From: Nocardiopsis sp. ATB16-24
GTDB taxonomy: Bacteria > Actinomycetota > Actinomycetes > Streptosporangiales > Streptosporangiaceae
Direction: 5' to 3'
Length of the DNA: 64,000 bases
NCBI RefSeq assembly: GCF_030271535.1
Contig: NZ_JASCXJ010000006.1
Coordinates: forward strand, 184,260 to 248,259
The notes under the pieces are model-generated. The model was not told the DNA's origin and did not search any database. It was given only the letters and a program-made list of their open reading frames with translations. The number at the start of each line of letters is the position of its first letter. Position 1 is the stretch's first letter. Shown here in pieces: positions 54,830-63,880 of this stretch. The position numbers and the translations under genes were made by a program.

Positions 54830-56116
54830 ATGAGCCGACGCCAACTGGAACGCGGTACCGCGATGCGGGGCATGGTCTCCGAAGCGGGCATCGTGGCGCT
54901 GGACGCGGACTTTCCCCCGGACGGATCCGGTCCGGACGCCGACTGTCACATCCTGCACCTGGACATGGACGCGTTCTTCGCCAGCGTGGAACGGCTCCGC
55001 CGTCCCGAGGCGCGCGGACGCCCGGTCATCGTGGGAGGCACGGGTCCGCGCGGAGTGGTCTCCTCCGCCGACTACCTCGCTCGCGCGCACGGCGTCCACT
55101 CGGCGATGCCCATGACACGGGCCATGCGCCTGTGCCCCGACGCCCTGGTCTACCCGCCCGACGGACGGGCCTACCGGCGCGTGTCGGAGGCCGTCATGGA
55201 CATCCTGCGCTCGGTCACCCCACTGGTGCAGCCCCTCTCCCTGGACGAGGCCTTCCTGGACGTGTCCGGCGCGCGCCGCCGGTTGGGCGGGCCGGTGCGG
55301 ATCGCCGCCATGATCCGCGAACGGGTACGTGAGGAACAACGCCTGACGTGTTCGGTGGGTGTGGCGGCCACCCGCTTCATGGCCAAGCTCGGCTCCACCC
55401 ACTGCAAACCCGACGGCCTGCTGTTGATCCCCACCGACCATGTGGGGGAGTTCCTGGACCCGCTGCCGGTGGGGGCCCTGCCGGGTGTGGGGGAGCGGAC
55501 GGAGCAGACCCTGGTCAGGTTGGGCGTGCGCACGGTCGGCCGGCTGGCCCGCTACGAACCGGACCTGTTGCGCAAGGAGCTGGGGGACAAGGCCGGGACC
55601 CGGTTGGCCGAGCTGGCCCGGGGCGTGGACGAGAGCCCCGTCGTGCCGGAGAGCCCCGACAAGAGCATCGGCGCGGAGGAGACCTTCGCCGAGGACGTCA
55701 CGGACCCGGAGACGGTGGACCGGGAACTGCTGCGGCTGGCGGAGAAGGTGGGACGCCGACTGCGGGCGTCGGGGCAGGTGGGCCGTACGGTCGGCGTGAA
55801 ACTGCGCCGTGGGGACTTCTCCACCATCACCCGATCGCGGACCCTTCCCGAGGGGACCGACGTGGGCCGAGAGATCAATGCCGTGGCCCGTGAGTTGTAC
55901 ACCGCCTCCGGGTTGCGCGGAGTGCCGCTACGCCTGGTGGGCGTGAGAGTGGAGGGGATCATTCCCGTGGAGAGGGCGCACCGCCAACTGGCGCTGGGCG
56001 AGGAGGAATCGGGGTGGAGGGATGTCGAACGGGTCATGGACCAAGTGGCGGCACGTTTCGGTCCGGGCGCGATACAGTCGGCCGTGTTGGCCAAACGTGA
56101 CGAAAACGACGTATGA
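54830..56116 (+). CDS. dinB: DNA polymerase IV (DinB, Y family)
   Basis: A 428-residue Y-family polymerase for translesion synthesis. Catalytic acids are in HLDMDAFFASVERL and PLSLDEAFLDVSGARR; other motifs are RGVVSSADYLARAHGVHSAM, TCSVGVAATRFMAKLGSTHC, and the HhH region ALPGVGERTEQTLVRLGVRT. The little-finger domain follows to VERVMDQVAARFGPGAI. No clear beta-clamp motif stands out at the C-terminus. The N-terminal 40 residues are an extension compared with E. coli DinB. It probably has its own leaderless promoter. Confidence 0.95.
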   Translation: MSRRQLERGTAMRGMVSEAGIVALDADFPPDGSGPDADCHILHLDMDAFFASVERLRRPEARGRPVIVGGTGPRGVVSSADYLARAHGVHSAMPMTRAMRLCPDALVYPPDGRAYRRVSEAVMDILRSVTPLVQPLSLDEAFLDVSGARRRLGGPVRIAAMIRERVREEQRLTCSVGVAATRFMAKLGSTHCKPDGLLLIPTDHVGEFLDPLPVGALPGVGERTEQTLVRLGVRTVGRLARYEPDLLRKELGDKAGTRLAELARGVDESPVVPESPDKSIGAEETFAEDVTDPETVDRELLRLAEKVGRRLRASGQVGRTVGVKLRRGDFSTITRSRTLPEGTDVGREINAVARELYTASGLRGVPLRLVGVRVEGIIPVERAHRQLALGEEESGWRDVERVMDQVAARFGPGAIQSAVLAKRDENDV

Positions 56117-56359
56117 TGCGGCAACTTCCGGGACCCCTGGAGCGTTCTCAGGGTAGGGCTCGGAATCACGGTAGAAGAGAGGCATGGAAGCTGGTGTTTC
56201 CCATACAGGGCGGGGGTATCCTGACCGTTACGGGTCCGGTGCACACGCAGCTTTTCTTTCCACCAGGCGCTAGCGCACCGTATTCTGGGCATATCACCGA
56301 CCAAGAGGCTGTTTATCAGTACCCGTCACCCCAACCGGAGACTGCCGTAGGGAGGCGCC
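56117..56359. other. Intergenic region dinB-DUF3040
   Basis: A 243-bp spacer, AT-richer than its surroundings, with GCGCTAGCGC (about 56268-56277) and the stretch GCTTTTCTTTCC. It probably carries the promoter of the DUF3040 gene. No gene is seen. Confidence 0.4.
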
Positions 56360-56764
56360 GTGCCGCTCTCTGAACACGAGCAGCGCATGCTCGACCAGAT
56401 CGAGCGGGCGCTGTATGCCGAGGACCCGAAGTTCGCGAACACCGTTCGACAAACGAACCCCGCGGTCCATTACAAGCGCTGGATCATCAAGGCCGGACTC
56501 GGATTCGTCATCGGTGTGATCTTGCTGATGACGGGACTGATGCTCCAGTCGACCGTCGCCCAGGTCGCCATCAGCGTCCTCGGCTTCCTCACCATGCTGT
56601 TGTGCTTTCTGTGGGGTGCGAACGCCTGGCGCAAGGCCGCCGGTGGCGGCGCCGAGACGGTGGCGGCCGCGGAGCCCAAGCAAAAGCGCAGGGGACAGGG
56701 CCGCCCTGGCATGATGAACCGTTTCGAGGAGCGCTGGCGTCGCCGCCAGGAGGGCGAGGAGTGA
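56360..56764 (+). CDS. DUF3040 membrane protein
   Basis: A 134-residue actinobacterial DUF3040 protein. It begins MPLSEHEQRMLDQIERALYA, the family signature, and has two close membrane helices (AGLGFVIGVILLMTGLMLQ; VAISVLGFLTMLLCFLWGA) and a basic tail (KQKRRGQGRPGMMNRFEERW). Function is unknown; the usual location is between dinB and the dcw/mraZ cluster, as here. The GTG at 56360 has GGGAGG with a 5-nt gap. A strong terminator follows. Confidence 0.93.
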   Translation: MPLSEHEQRMLDQIERALYAEDPKFANTVRQTNPAVHYKRWIIKAGLGFVIGVILLMTGLMLQSTVAQVAISVLGFLTMLLCFLWGANAWRKAAGGGAETVAAAEPKQKRRGQGRPGMMNRFEERWRRRQEGEE

Positions 56765-56807
56765 TCCTCCCCCGATAGCGGAGCAGGCACGTCCGGCATG
56801 AGCGTCA

Positions 56808-56845
56808 CGTGGTGGGGTTCCACGAAATCGTGGGACCCCACCACG
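56808..56845. terminator. Strong bidirectional terminator
   Basis: A 17-bp stem with a single G-U pair: arms 56808-56824 (core GTGGTGGGGT) and 56829-56845, tetraloop AAAT, then TTTCT. It separates the convergent DUF3040 and transglutaminase genes and is the best intrinsic terminator in the window. Confidence 0.92.
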
Positions 56846-56854
56846 TTTCTCGTC

Positions 56855-59281
56855 TCAGGAGGTGAGGGGCTCCGGGGTCGGGGACGGGCGTGGACGTCGC
56901 CATGGGGCCAGTGAACGGGGTAGCAGCACCGCGCGGGCCCGCGCTCCCGTTCCGACCACCGAGACCAGCCCGGCCCGGGCCGTACGCAGGTCCTCGCGCA
57001 GCCCCTCCGAGGGCAAAGGCGCGGGCGCGTACCGCGCCGCCTCCTCGGCCAGGGCCAGGCGCCCCAGCGCGGCCACGGTCTCCCGCGACACCGGTCTCCG
57101 AGCGGACCCCGACATCGGTCCCGTGGACCTTGACCCGGACCGCTCGGGAACGGGGCCCCCACGGGCCATCCGCTCGGCCGCGGCCCGTGGACTCTCCGTC
57201 GAGGTCCACGTTCCGCCCAGGTCCAGGAACGTGTCCCGCAGTTCCCGCCACGCGATGTGCGCCGCCCTCGCGTCGTCCGTGGAGAGCGCCGCCATACGCG
57301 ACCAGCGCACCAGGGCACGCACCAGCGCGGGCAGAACCAGGAGCAGCAGGCCGATCGCCACGGCACTCGCCGCCGGGAGCCACGACAGGTCCGCTCCGGA
57401 CCGGGGCCCGTGCTCGGAGGCGGCCACCGACGAGTCCGTCTCGTCCTCGGGCTCCTCGTCTCCCGAGGGGGACGGGGAGCGTTCCTCCTCGGCGGCGGGC
57501 TCCTCGTTCCCCTCCGGTGTCCGTGCTGTCTCGGTGGGCACGACCTCCGGCTCCTCGGGCACCGTGCCCGGGGAGACCGGGCCGCCCTCTCGCTCTCCCC
57601 GGGCGTAGTCCGGTACCGACGCCGAACCCTGCCCGGCGGAGGAGGCCGGGGTCGGCTCGAACCGCACCCAGCCCGCACCCTCGAAGTACAGCTCCGGCCA
57701 GGCGTGCGCGTCGCCCACCGACACCGCCCAACGGCCGTCGCCCATGCGCTCGCCCGCGGTGTAACCCACCGCCACCCGCGCCGGAATACCGGCCTGTCTG
57801 GCCATGACCGCCATGGCCCCCGCGAACTGCTCGCAGTAGCCGATACGGTCCTCCAACAGGAAGTGGACGAGCGGGTCGGCGTCACCGGGGACCGCGGGCG
57901 GTGCCAGGTCGTAGGTGAAGGAGCCCCCCGTGAAGTACTCCTGTAGTGCCATCGCCCGCTCGTACGGGGTCCTCGCCTGTTCGGTCAGGGCCTCGGTCAG
58001 CTCCCGCACACGCGGGTCCAGGTCCCGTGGCAGATCTCGGTGGTCGCCGGGCAACGACCGAGGGTCACCTGTGTCCGCCAGTTCCTCGGTGGTCGGTCTG
58101 CGGTCCACGCTCTCCACGGTGAAACTCAGGCCCGTGGGAGGGCTGTTGGTGCTGAACACCACGTGGCTGCCAGGGTCGGCGTACCACTCGCCCGACACCT
58201 CCACCGAACGTGCCCAGTACGGCAACGGCAGGAAGTCCATCCGTGGCGACTCCGCGTCCAGGGAGATCCGCGTGGTCACCGTGTCCTCCGACGGCGCCGA
58301 CCCCCACCCCGTCGGTAGGGGCAGCTCCCCGTCGACCCTGGTGTCGTTGGAGGCGTTGACCGGGGTCATCGTCCAGTTCACGCCGTCGAACTCGTCCAGC
58401 ACGTACGTGCGCAGGTAGTCGGGCTCCTCGGCGTCGGTCCGGTAGGTCAGCACGGTGCGGTCGGAGGAGGAGGCCAGGTCCCGTCGCAGCGACACCAGCG
58501 GGTGCGTGGTGGTGATGACGTCTCCACCGGTGCCGATGTAGGTCCCGTCGGCCAACGTGTGGAACACGTCGGTGCGCAGCGAGGGCAGCGCCAGCGGCAC
58601 CGTCAGCGCCAGGAGCACCGCGACGGCCGAGGTCAGTGACACCGTCACCACCCTGCGGACCGCCTCCGACACCCCGGCCGAGGAGTCGTGTGCGTCGGGC
58701 ACGCGCATCCCCCACTCGCGGCCTCGTACCCACGCGTCCACGGCCAGCAACACCAGGAAACCGCCCGCGCAGGCGATCGCGGGCAGCGGACCCACCCCGG
58801 AACCGTCCAGGACGAGCGGCACCGCCATCAACGTCAGCAGCAGGACGCCGACCATGCCGGGGCAGCGCGCCGTCACCGCGAGGAAGTCCGCGGCCATCAT
58901 GAACAGGGCCAGGCACAACGCGATGATCAACATGACCCCGGACGAGGCCGACACCGGTGGCGCACTGACGTCGATGGTGTGCGCGCCTTGTTCGAGAGTC
59001 GTTCCCAGGTGCGCCACCACGTCTTTCGTGGGGAGCAGCCCCAGTGGCGCGAGGTGTCCGGCGAACAGTGGGGTGACCAGGGCCAGCACCGCCAGGGCCT
59101 GGAGGAAGGGCACCGGAAAGGCGTTCCTCCCAGGCGACCGGTACAGCGCCGACACACCGGCCACCGCCGCCATCATGACGAAGGCCGGCACCCACCAGGT
59201 GCCTCCCCGCACGAAAGGACTCAGCAGCGGAAGCGCCATCGCCAGGCACAGCAGGGAGGCCAGGGGCATCAGTGCTCTCAA
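56855..59281 (-). CDS. Transglutaminase-domain membrane protein (TgpA-like)
   Basis: An 808-residue protein with about six N-terminal membrane helices (PLASLLCLAMALPLLSPF onward), a DUF3488-type extracytoplasmic region, a transglutaminase core and a C-terminal helix near 715. The core triad is in DRIGYCEQFAGAMAVMARQA (Cys), GDAHAWPELYFEGAGW (His) and the following RFEPTP segment. Pro/Glu-rich linkers (EEPEDETDSS) lead to a DUF4129-like tail. I chose TTG 59281: it overlaps the DUF58 stop by 4 bp and has GGAAGGG 6 nt upstream; ATG 59269 is the alternative. It ends the MoxR-DUF58-transglutaminase operon. Confidence 0.92.
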   Translation of the reverse strand: MRALMPLASLLCLAMALPLLSPFVRGGTWWVPAFVMMAAVAGVSALYRSPGRNAFPVPFLQALAVLALVTPLFAGHLAPLGLLPTKDVVAHLGTTLEQGAHTIDVSAPPVSASSGVMLIIALCLALFMMAADFLAVTARCPGMVGVLLLTLMAVPLVLDGSGVGPLPAIACAGGFLVLLAVDAWVRGREWGMRVPDAHDSSAGVSEAVRRVVTVSLTSAVAVLLALTVPLALPSLRTDVFHTLADGTYIGTGGDVITTTHPLVSLRRDLASSSDRTVLTYRTDAEEPDYLRTYVLDEFDGVNWTMTPVNASNDTRVDGELPLPTGWGSAPSEDTVTTRISLDAESPRMDFLPLPYWARSVEVSGEWYADPGSHVVFSTNSPPTGLSFTVESVDRRPTTEELADTGDPRSLPGDHRDLPRDLDPRVRELTEALTEQARTPYERAMALQEYFTGGSFTYDLAPPAVPGDADPLVHFLLEDRIGYCEQFAGAMAVMARQAGIPARVAVGYTAGERMGDGRWAVSVGDAHAWPELYFEGAGWVRFEPTPASSAGQGSASVPDYARGEREGGPVSPGTVPEEPEVVPTETARTPEGNEEPAAEEERSPSPSGDEEPEDETDSSVAASEHGPRSGADLSWLPAASAVAIGLLLLVLPALVRALVRWSRMAALSTDDARAAHIAWRELRDTFLDLGGTWTSTESPRAAAERMARGGPVPERSGSRSTGPMSGSARRPVSRETVAALGRLALAEEAARYAPAPLPSEGLREDLRTARAGLVSVVGTGARARAVLLPRSLAPWRRPRPSPTPEPLTS

Positions 59282-60561
59282 CGCGGGCCCTTCCAGAAGA
59301 CGTGCGGACCGGCCTGTGCGGACGCCGGTGAGGCCGGTCTCCCGACGAAGGAGGTCGATTCGTCCGCTCCCGCGATCGCGCGGCTCCACATCCCGGGCAA
59401 CTCGGTGACCGAGGACAGGACGATGGTCCGCCACCCCGCCGCGGTCAGTACGTCGCGGGCCCCCCACAGGGCCTCGCGGTCGGGCCAGGCGGCGTGTGCG
59501 CACAGTACGGCCACCCGGATCCCGTCGCCGCTCCGGGACAGCGCCGCGGTCTCCTCCGCGCACACCGACCCCAACACGGCCACCGTCAGACCGGTGGTCC
59601 CCCGACCGTCGCCGAGGGGGTCGATCCCACCGATCAGCCCGGGGGAGTCCGAAGCTTCCACCAGGGCCAGGGCATCGAGCGCATCGGCCGCGGTCAGGGC
59701 CGGGATCCGACCCCCCTCGGTGTGAAGGCGCAGGTCATGGCCGCTGTCGAGCAGGCTCGTCGCCACGGAGGCGGCCACGCTCACCGCGGTCTCCAAGGAC
59801 CCGGTCGGGCCCTCGGGGCCGTGAGCGCCGCGTCGTGCGTCCAGCAGGACGGCACCGTCCTCCCGCCGGCGCTGTTCCTCTTGGCGTACCATCAGGCGGC
59901 CGTGCTTGGCGGTGGACCTCCAGTGCACCCTGCGGAGTTCGTCACCGTACCGGTACTCGCGTGGGACCGGGTCCTGTTCCCCCACACCGCCGACGGGGCG
60001 ACGCGGCGACTCCTCGCCCTTGGCGCCGTCGGCGGAGGCCGGCGCCTCCAACGGCACGGCCGCCGGGGTCACGAGCAGGCGCGAGGGCGCCCCCAGGCTT
60101 CGGTCGACCCGAACACAGCCCAGCGGATCGGTGACCGTGACCCGTAGGGGGCCGAGAAGATGGTCACCGCGTACGGAGGGACGCACCAGGTAACCGACCT
60201 CACGCACCGCACGCGGACCCAGGTGGCCCACCGTGTAACGGGGTTCCTCGCCCAGAGGGAGGGGCAGTGTGTCCGCGAACGACACGAAGGCGGCCGGCCA
60301 GACCCGTGAGGCGTTGCTCACCCGGAGCCGGACCCGGGCCTCGTACCCGACCGGGACACGGGTGGGCCACACGGTGCGGCTGTGCACGACACGGGAGGAG
60401 GCCCCCAGAATCGTCAACGCCGCCAGGGGAGGAAGGGCCAGGAGCAGCACACCCACGCCCACCAGTTCGCGTTGACCCACGATCAGGCCTCCCCCCAAGG
60501 CGAGCAGGCCGAAGACGAGCATGCAGACGCCTCGTGCGGTGAGGGCTCGGTGCGGGCGCAT
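59278..60561 (-). CDS. DUF58 domain protein
   Basis: A 427-residue DUF58 protein. Two N-terminal membrane helices (GVCMLVFGLLALGGGLIVG; LVGVGVLLLALPPLAALTIL) are followed by a beta-rich region and the family signature VPREYRYGDELRRVHWRSTA with KHGRLMVRQEE. A VWA-like fold follows (GAVLLDARRGAHGPEGPT). It is paired with MoxR and a transglutaminase, the standard three-gene set thought to act in chaperone-like assembly or envelope stress, with no proven role. The ATG at 60561 has GAGAGGG upstream. Confidence 0.92.
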   Translation of the reverse strand: MRPHRALTARGVCMLVFGLLALGGGLIVGQRELVGVGVLLLALPPLAALTILGASSRVVHSRTVWPTRVPVGYEARVRLRVSNASRVWPAAFVSFADTLPLPLGEEPRYTVGHLGPRAVREVGYLVRPSVRGDHLLGPLRVTVTDPLGCVRVDRSLGAPSRLLVTPAAVPLEAPASADGAKGEESPRRPVGGVGEQDPVPREYRYGDELRRVHWRSTAKHGRLMVRQEEQRRREDGAVLLDARRGAHGPEGPTGSLETAVSVAASVATSLLDSGHDLRLHTEGGRIPALTAADALDALALVEASDSPGLIGGIDPLGDGRGTTGLTVAVLGSVCAEETAALSRSGDGIRVAVLCAHAAWPDREALWGARDVLTAAGWRTIVLSSVTELPGMWSRAIAGADESTSFVGRPASPASAQAGPHVFWKGPR

Positions 60562-60617
60562 GGACCCTCTCTCGGAACGGGGTCGGACAGGGGGCGGGGA
60601 GGAGGGGCGGAGCGCCT

Positions 60618-61610
60618 CTACCGGGGGCCGGGGACGGGCAGGTGTGCGACCAGCCCGGCCACGATCTGCTCGGGGGTCCGGCGCCGCGTCTGCGCCTCGG
60701 GGCCGGGCAGGAGGCGGTGTGCCAGGACCGGTACGGCCAGGGCCTGTACGTCGTCGGGAAGGACGTAGTGCCGTCCGTGCAGGGCGGCGTAGGCACGCGC
60801 GGCCCTGACCAGGTGCAGGGTCGCCCGGGGGGAGGCGCCCAGACGTAGTTCGGGGCTGGTGCGGGTCGCGTTGACCAGGTCCACGATGTAGCGACGCACT
60901 CCCGGCGCGACATGCACCGCGGCCACCTTGTCGGCGAGGTCGCGGATCCGGACCGCGTCGGTGACGGGCGCCAACGCGTCCAACGGCGACCGGGCGCCGT
61001 GCGAGTCGATCATGTCCAGTTCGGCCTGGGGCGCGGGGTAGCCCACGGACACCCGGGCCATGAACCGGTCGCGCTGGGCCTCGGGTAGGGCGTAGGTGCC
61101 CTTCATGTCCGCGGGGTTCTGGGTGGCCACCACCATGAACGGCCGCTCCAGGGCATGGGTCCGGCCGTCCACGCTGACCTGCCGCTCGGCCATGCACTCC
61201 AACAGGGCGGCCTGGGTCTTGGGAGAGGCGCGGTTGATCTCGTCGCCCAGCACGATGTTGGCGAACACCGGACCGGGGTTGAACTCGAACTCGTGCCGGT
61301 CCTGGTGGTAGACGCTGACGCCGGTGATGTCGCTGGGCAGCAGGTCCGGGGTGAACTGTACGCGCTGCACGGAGCAGTCCACGGCCCGTCCCAGTGCCTT
61401 GGCCAACATGGTCTTACCGACGCCGGGCACGTCCTCGATGAGGAGGTGGCCCTCGGCGAGAAGGACGGTCAGGGTCAGACGCAGGACCTCCGGCTTGCCC
61501 CCGATCACGGTCTCCATCGCACCGCGGACGCGGTCGGCCACGGCGACGATCTCTTCGACGTCCGTCTGGGCGCCGCCCCCGCGACCGCCGTGGTGTGTGT
61601 CGAGTGACAC
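60618..61610 (-). CDS. MoxR family AAA+ ATPase
   Basis: A 330-residue MoxR-type AAA+ ATPase. Walker A is LIEDVPGVGKTMLAKALGRA, Walker B is ANIVLGDEINRASPKTQAAL, sensor 1 is MVVATQNPADMKGTYALPEA, and the Arg finger QRDRFMARVSVGYP. The lid domain contains VNATRTSPELRLGASPRATL. MoxR ATPases assist maturation of partner proteins, often with VWA/DUF58 proteins like the next gene. The GTG at 61610 follows GGGAGG with a 7-nt gap; the open frame upstream has no conservation. It is 56 bp upstream of DUF58. Confidence 0.94.
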   Translation of the reverse strand: MSLDTHHGGRGGGAQTDVEEIVAVADRVRGAMETVIGGKPEVLRLTLTVLLAEGHLLIEDVPGVGKTMLAKALGRAVDCSVQRVQFTPDLLPSDITGVSVYHQDRHEFEFNPGPVFANIVLGDEINRASPKTQAALLECMAERQVSVDGRTHALERPFMVVATQNPADMKGTYALPEAQRDRFMARVSVGYPAPQAELDMIDSHGARSPLDALAPVTDAVRIRDLADKVAAVHVAPGVRRYIVDLVNATRTSPELRLGASPRATLHLVRAARAYAALHGRHYVLPDDVQALAVPVLAHRLLPGPEAQTRRRTPEQIVAGLVAHLPVPGPR

Positions 61611-62026
61611 CAGGTCCTCCCGCTCCCCGTAGCTCCATGTGCCGTCGTGGTGACCGGGGCCGGTCCTTCCCCCAGCGCCCCCTGGTCCCCCCTTCGGACC
61701 CCGAACCGCCGCCCGAGGAGGACCACCAGGATACGCATCGGGCATCGACGGGGACACAACATCGACCAATTCGGGGCCACCGTCTCGACCGTGCGGGAAA
61801 CGGGACATGGGCCGTCGTGCGAGCAGATGACGGTCCCCTCCCGAAAGTCCGTTCGTGTCGGCCTCCTCGGCGTGGTCGGGCGCCCTTTGAGGGACGGGGC
61901 TCAGAAGGCTCGGGCCCCGCGCCCGTTCGGGCGACACTCCAGGCGTCGGGTCTTCCCGCTCGCGCTCGCACCGCTCCGAACTGGGGTTTCGTCGGCCTTC
62001 CGGAGTCGGGCGCAGGGGGATGACTG
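61611..62026. other. Divergent intergenic region MoxR-mraZ
   Basis: About 416 bp with no credible gene. It carries the MoxR promoter on the minus strand and leads into the mraZ promoter at 62027. Long open frames here are just low-stop GC-rich sequence. Confidence 0.4.
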
Positions 62027-62068
62027 TTGACGGTGGGGAAGAGTGGAGTAGGGTGGGGCATCGTGGAG
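62027..62068 (+). promoter_or_regulatory. dcw promoter with four MraZ-box repeats
   Basis: TTGACG (62027-62032), a 16-bp spacer, and TAGGGT (62049-62054) form a good sigma-A promoter. Four GTGG(G/A)G repeats start at 62033, 62043, 62053 and 62063, an exact 10-bp period. This is the MraZ-box layout of tandem direct repeats upstream of mraZ. They cover the spacer, the -10 and the start of transcription, so MraZ binding should repress its own operon. Confidence 0.85.
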
Positions 62069-62109
62069 AGGGTGAATTCTCCGCTTTCGAGGCCGAGGGA
62101 GGTGGGAGC

Positions 62110-62541
62110 GTGTTCCTCGGCACCCACACGCCTCGCCTCGACCAGAAGGGACGACTCTTCCTCCCCGCGAAGTACCGGGAGGAGCTGTCGGGGGGACTGG
62201 TGATCACCAAGGGGCAGGAACGCTGCCTCTACGTCTTCCCCGCGGAGGAGTTCCGGCGCATCACCGAAGCCCTCGCCACCACCCCGGTCACCGCCAAGGC
62301 CGTGCGCGACTACAGCAGGGTCCTCTTCGCGAGCGCCTCGGACGAGAGCTGCGACAAGCAGGGCAGGGTCACCATCCCGGCCAAGCTGCGCGACTACGCC
62401 GACCTGGAGCGTGAGTGCGTCGTGATCGGCGCCAACACGCGTCTGGAGATCTGGGACGCCGGAGCGTGGGCGGACTACGAGGCCGAGCAGGAGCCCGTGT
62501 TCGCGCAACTGTCGGAGGAGGTGCTGCCCGGGGTGCTGTGA
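62110..62541 (+). CDS. mraZ: Transcriptional regulator MraZ
   Basis: A 143-residue regulator of the division and cell-wall cluster. Two AbrB-like halves are visible: [20 protein letters not shown] with KYREEL, and [20 protein letters not shown] with KLRDYADL. It forms ring oligomers that bind tandem repeats; four such repeats lie in its promoter. GTG 62110 gives the canonical start and has GGGAGGTGGGAG upstream; the longer frame would run back through the promoter. It is the first gene of the dcw cluster. Confidence 0.95.
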   Translation: MFLGTHTPRLDQKGRLFLPAKYREELSGGLVITKGQERCLYVFPAEEFRRITEALATTPVTAKAVRDYSRVLFASASDESCDKQGRVTIPAKLRDYADLERECVVIGANTRLEIWDAGAWADYEAEQEPVFAQLSEEVLPGVL

Positions 62542-62818
62542 TCCCGGCGGCGCGACCGTCGGCGAGATCGGCACACAGTCCACACCCTCGCAAGCCGGAG
62601 TCCGGCAACGGCCTCCGGACGCGGTTCCACGAACTGGCGCGACTTCCCCGGTGCCAGATCGCGAACGCGGATCCATCGGAAGGTGGACAATAGCGGCCGT
62701 GTCCGGAGGCCCGCCGGAACCCGTCGGGCCACGCAGGGACACCGCGGAGCGCACGGAAGAGAAGGCGCTACCGCGGCGACTCGGGGAAGACGGTGACAGC
62801 GTGGAGGAACAGCAGCGC
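62542..62818. other. Spacer mraZ-rsmH
   Basis: A 277-bp spacer if rsmH starts at 62819. The rsmH frame is open back to 62651, so part of this may be coding. No other gene is visible. Confidence 0.35.
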
Positions 62819-63871
62819 ATGGGGGACGACCGGCGGCACGCGCGGCGCGAGGACGACGGTGCCCACACGGACGGGGAGCAGGACATCGAGACGCGTGTGG
62901 CGGCGGCCCGCGCCGGACTCGACCCCCGACACGTCCCCGTCATGCTCGACAGGATCGTGGAACTTCTCGCCCCGGCCCTCACCAGGCCCGGCGCGGTGCT
63001 CGTCGACGGCACCCTGGGACTGGGCGGACACGCCGAGGCCCTTCTCAAGGCCTGCCCCGACATGCGGCTGGTGGGCGTGGACCGCGACACCACCGCCCTG
63101 GAACGCAGCGCCGAGCGCCTGACGCCCTACGCCGACCGCACACACCTGGTGCACGCGGTCTACTCCGACATCCCGCGAGCCCTGGACGAGGCGGGTGCGG
63201 CCGGAGCCGACGCCGTACTACTCGATCTGGGGGTGTCCTCACCGCAGTTGGACGAGACCGACCGCGGTTTCGCCTACGCCCACGACGCGCCCCTGGACAT
63301 GCGCATGGACCGCACCCAGTCCCTCACCGCGGCCGAGGTGGTCAACACCTACCCCGTCGCCGCGCTCACCCGTGTCCTGCGCGCCTACGGAGAGGAGCGC
63401 TTCGCCTCGCGCGTGGCCCGGGCGATCGAGCGTCGACGCGCCCAGGCGCCCATCGAATCCACCCGCGTCCTGGCCGAACTGGTGCGCGAGGCCATCCCCG
63501 CGGCCACCCGACGCACCGGCGGACACCCCGCCAAGCGCACCTTCCAGGGCCTGCGCATCGAGGTCAACGCCGAACTGTCCATCCTGGAACGTGCGCTGCC
63601 GGCGGCCGTCGCGCGCCTGAACACGGGCGGACGCATCGCCGTGCTGTCCTACCACTCCTTGGAGGACAGGATCACCAAGAAGGCCCTCGCCGCCCTGTCC
63701 ACGGACACCACCCCCGCCGACCTGCCCGTATCCCTCCCCGAACGACAGCCCGAACTCCGACTTCTCACCAGGGGGGCCGAGCTCCCCGTGGAGGAAGAGA
63801 ACGAACGCAATCCACGCGCACAGTCGGCCCGTCTCCGCGCGGCCGAACGTGTGCGGCCGCCGCGGAAGTAG
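62819..63871 (+). CDS. rsmH: 16S rRNA (cytosine-N4)-methyltransferase RsmH (MraW)
   Basis: A 350-residue methyltransferase for C1402 of 16S rRNA. The core starts [20 protein letters not shown], with SAM motif [21 protein letters not shown], the [20 protein letters not shown] signature, [20 protein letters not shown], and [20 protein letters not shown]. The C-terminal [16 protein letters not shown] is also typical. I took ATG 62819 because GGAGGA lies 10 nt upstream; GTG 62801 and GTG 62699 are possible and only lengthen a charged N-terminal tail. It lies 9 bp before the next dcw gene. Confidence 0.94.
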   Translation: MGDDRRHARREDDGAHTDGEQDIETRVAAARAGLDPRHVPVMLDRIVELLAPALTRPGAVLVDGTLGLGGHAEALLKACPDMRLVGVDRDTTALERSAERLTPYADRTHLVHAVYSDIPRALDEAGAAGADAVLLDLGVSSPQLDETDRGFAYAHDAPLDMRMDRTQSLTAAEVVNTYPVAALTRVLRAYGEERFASRVARAIERRRAQAPIESTRVLAELVREAIPAATRRTGGHPAKRTFQGLRIEVNAELSILERALPAAVARLNTGGRIAVLSYHSLEDRITKKALAALSTDTTPADLPVSLPERQPELRLLTRGAELPVEEENERNPRAQSARLRAAERVRPPRK

Positions 63872-63880
63872 GGAGAACAG

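Noticed and set aside
53783..55441. 552-codon minus-strand open frame
   Set aside because: Antisense to nusB, the methyltransferase and dinB, all with clear motifs on the plus strand.
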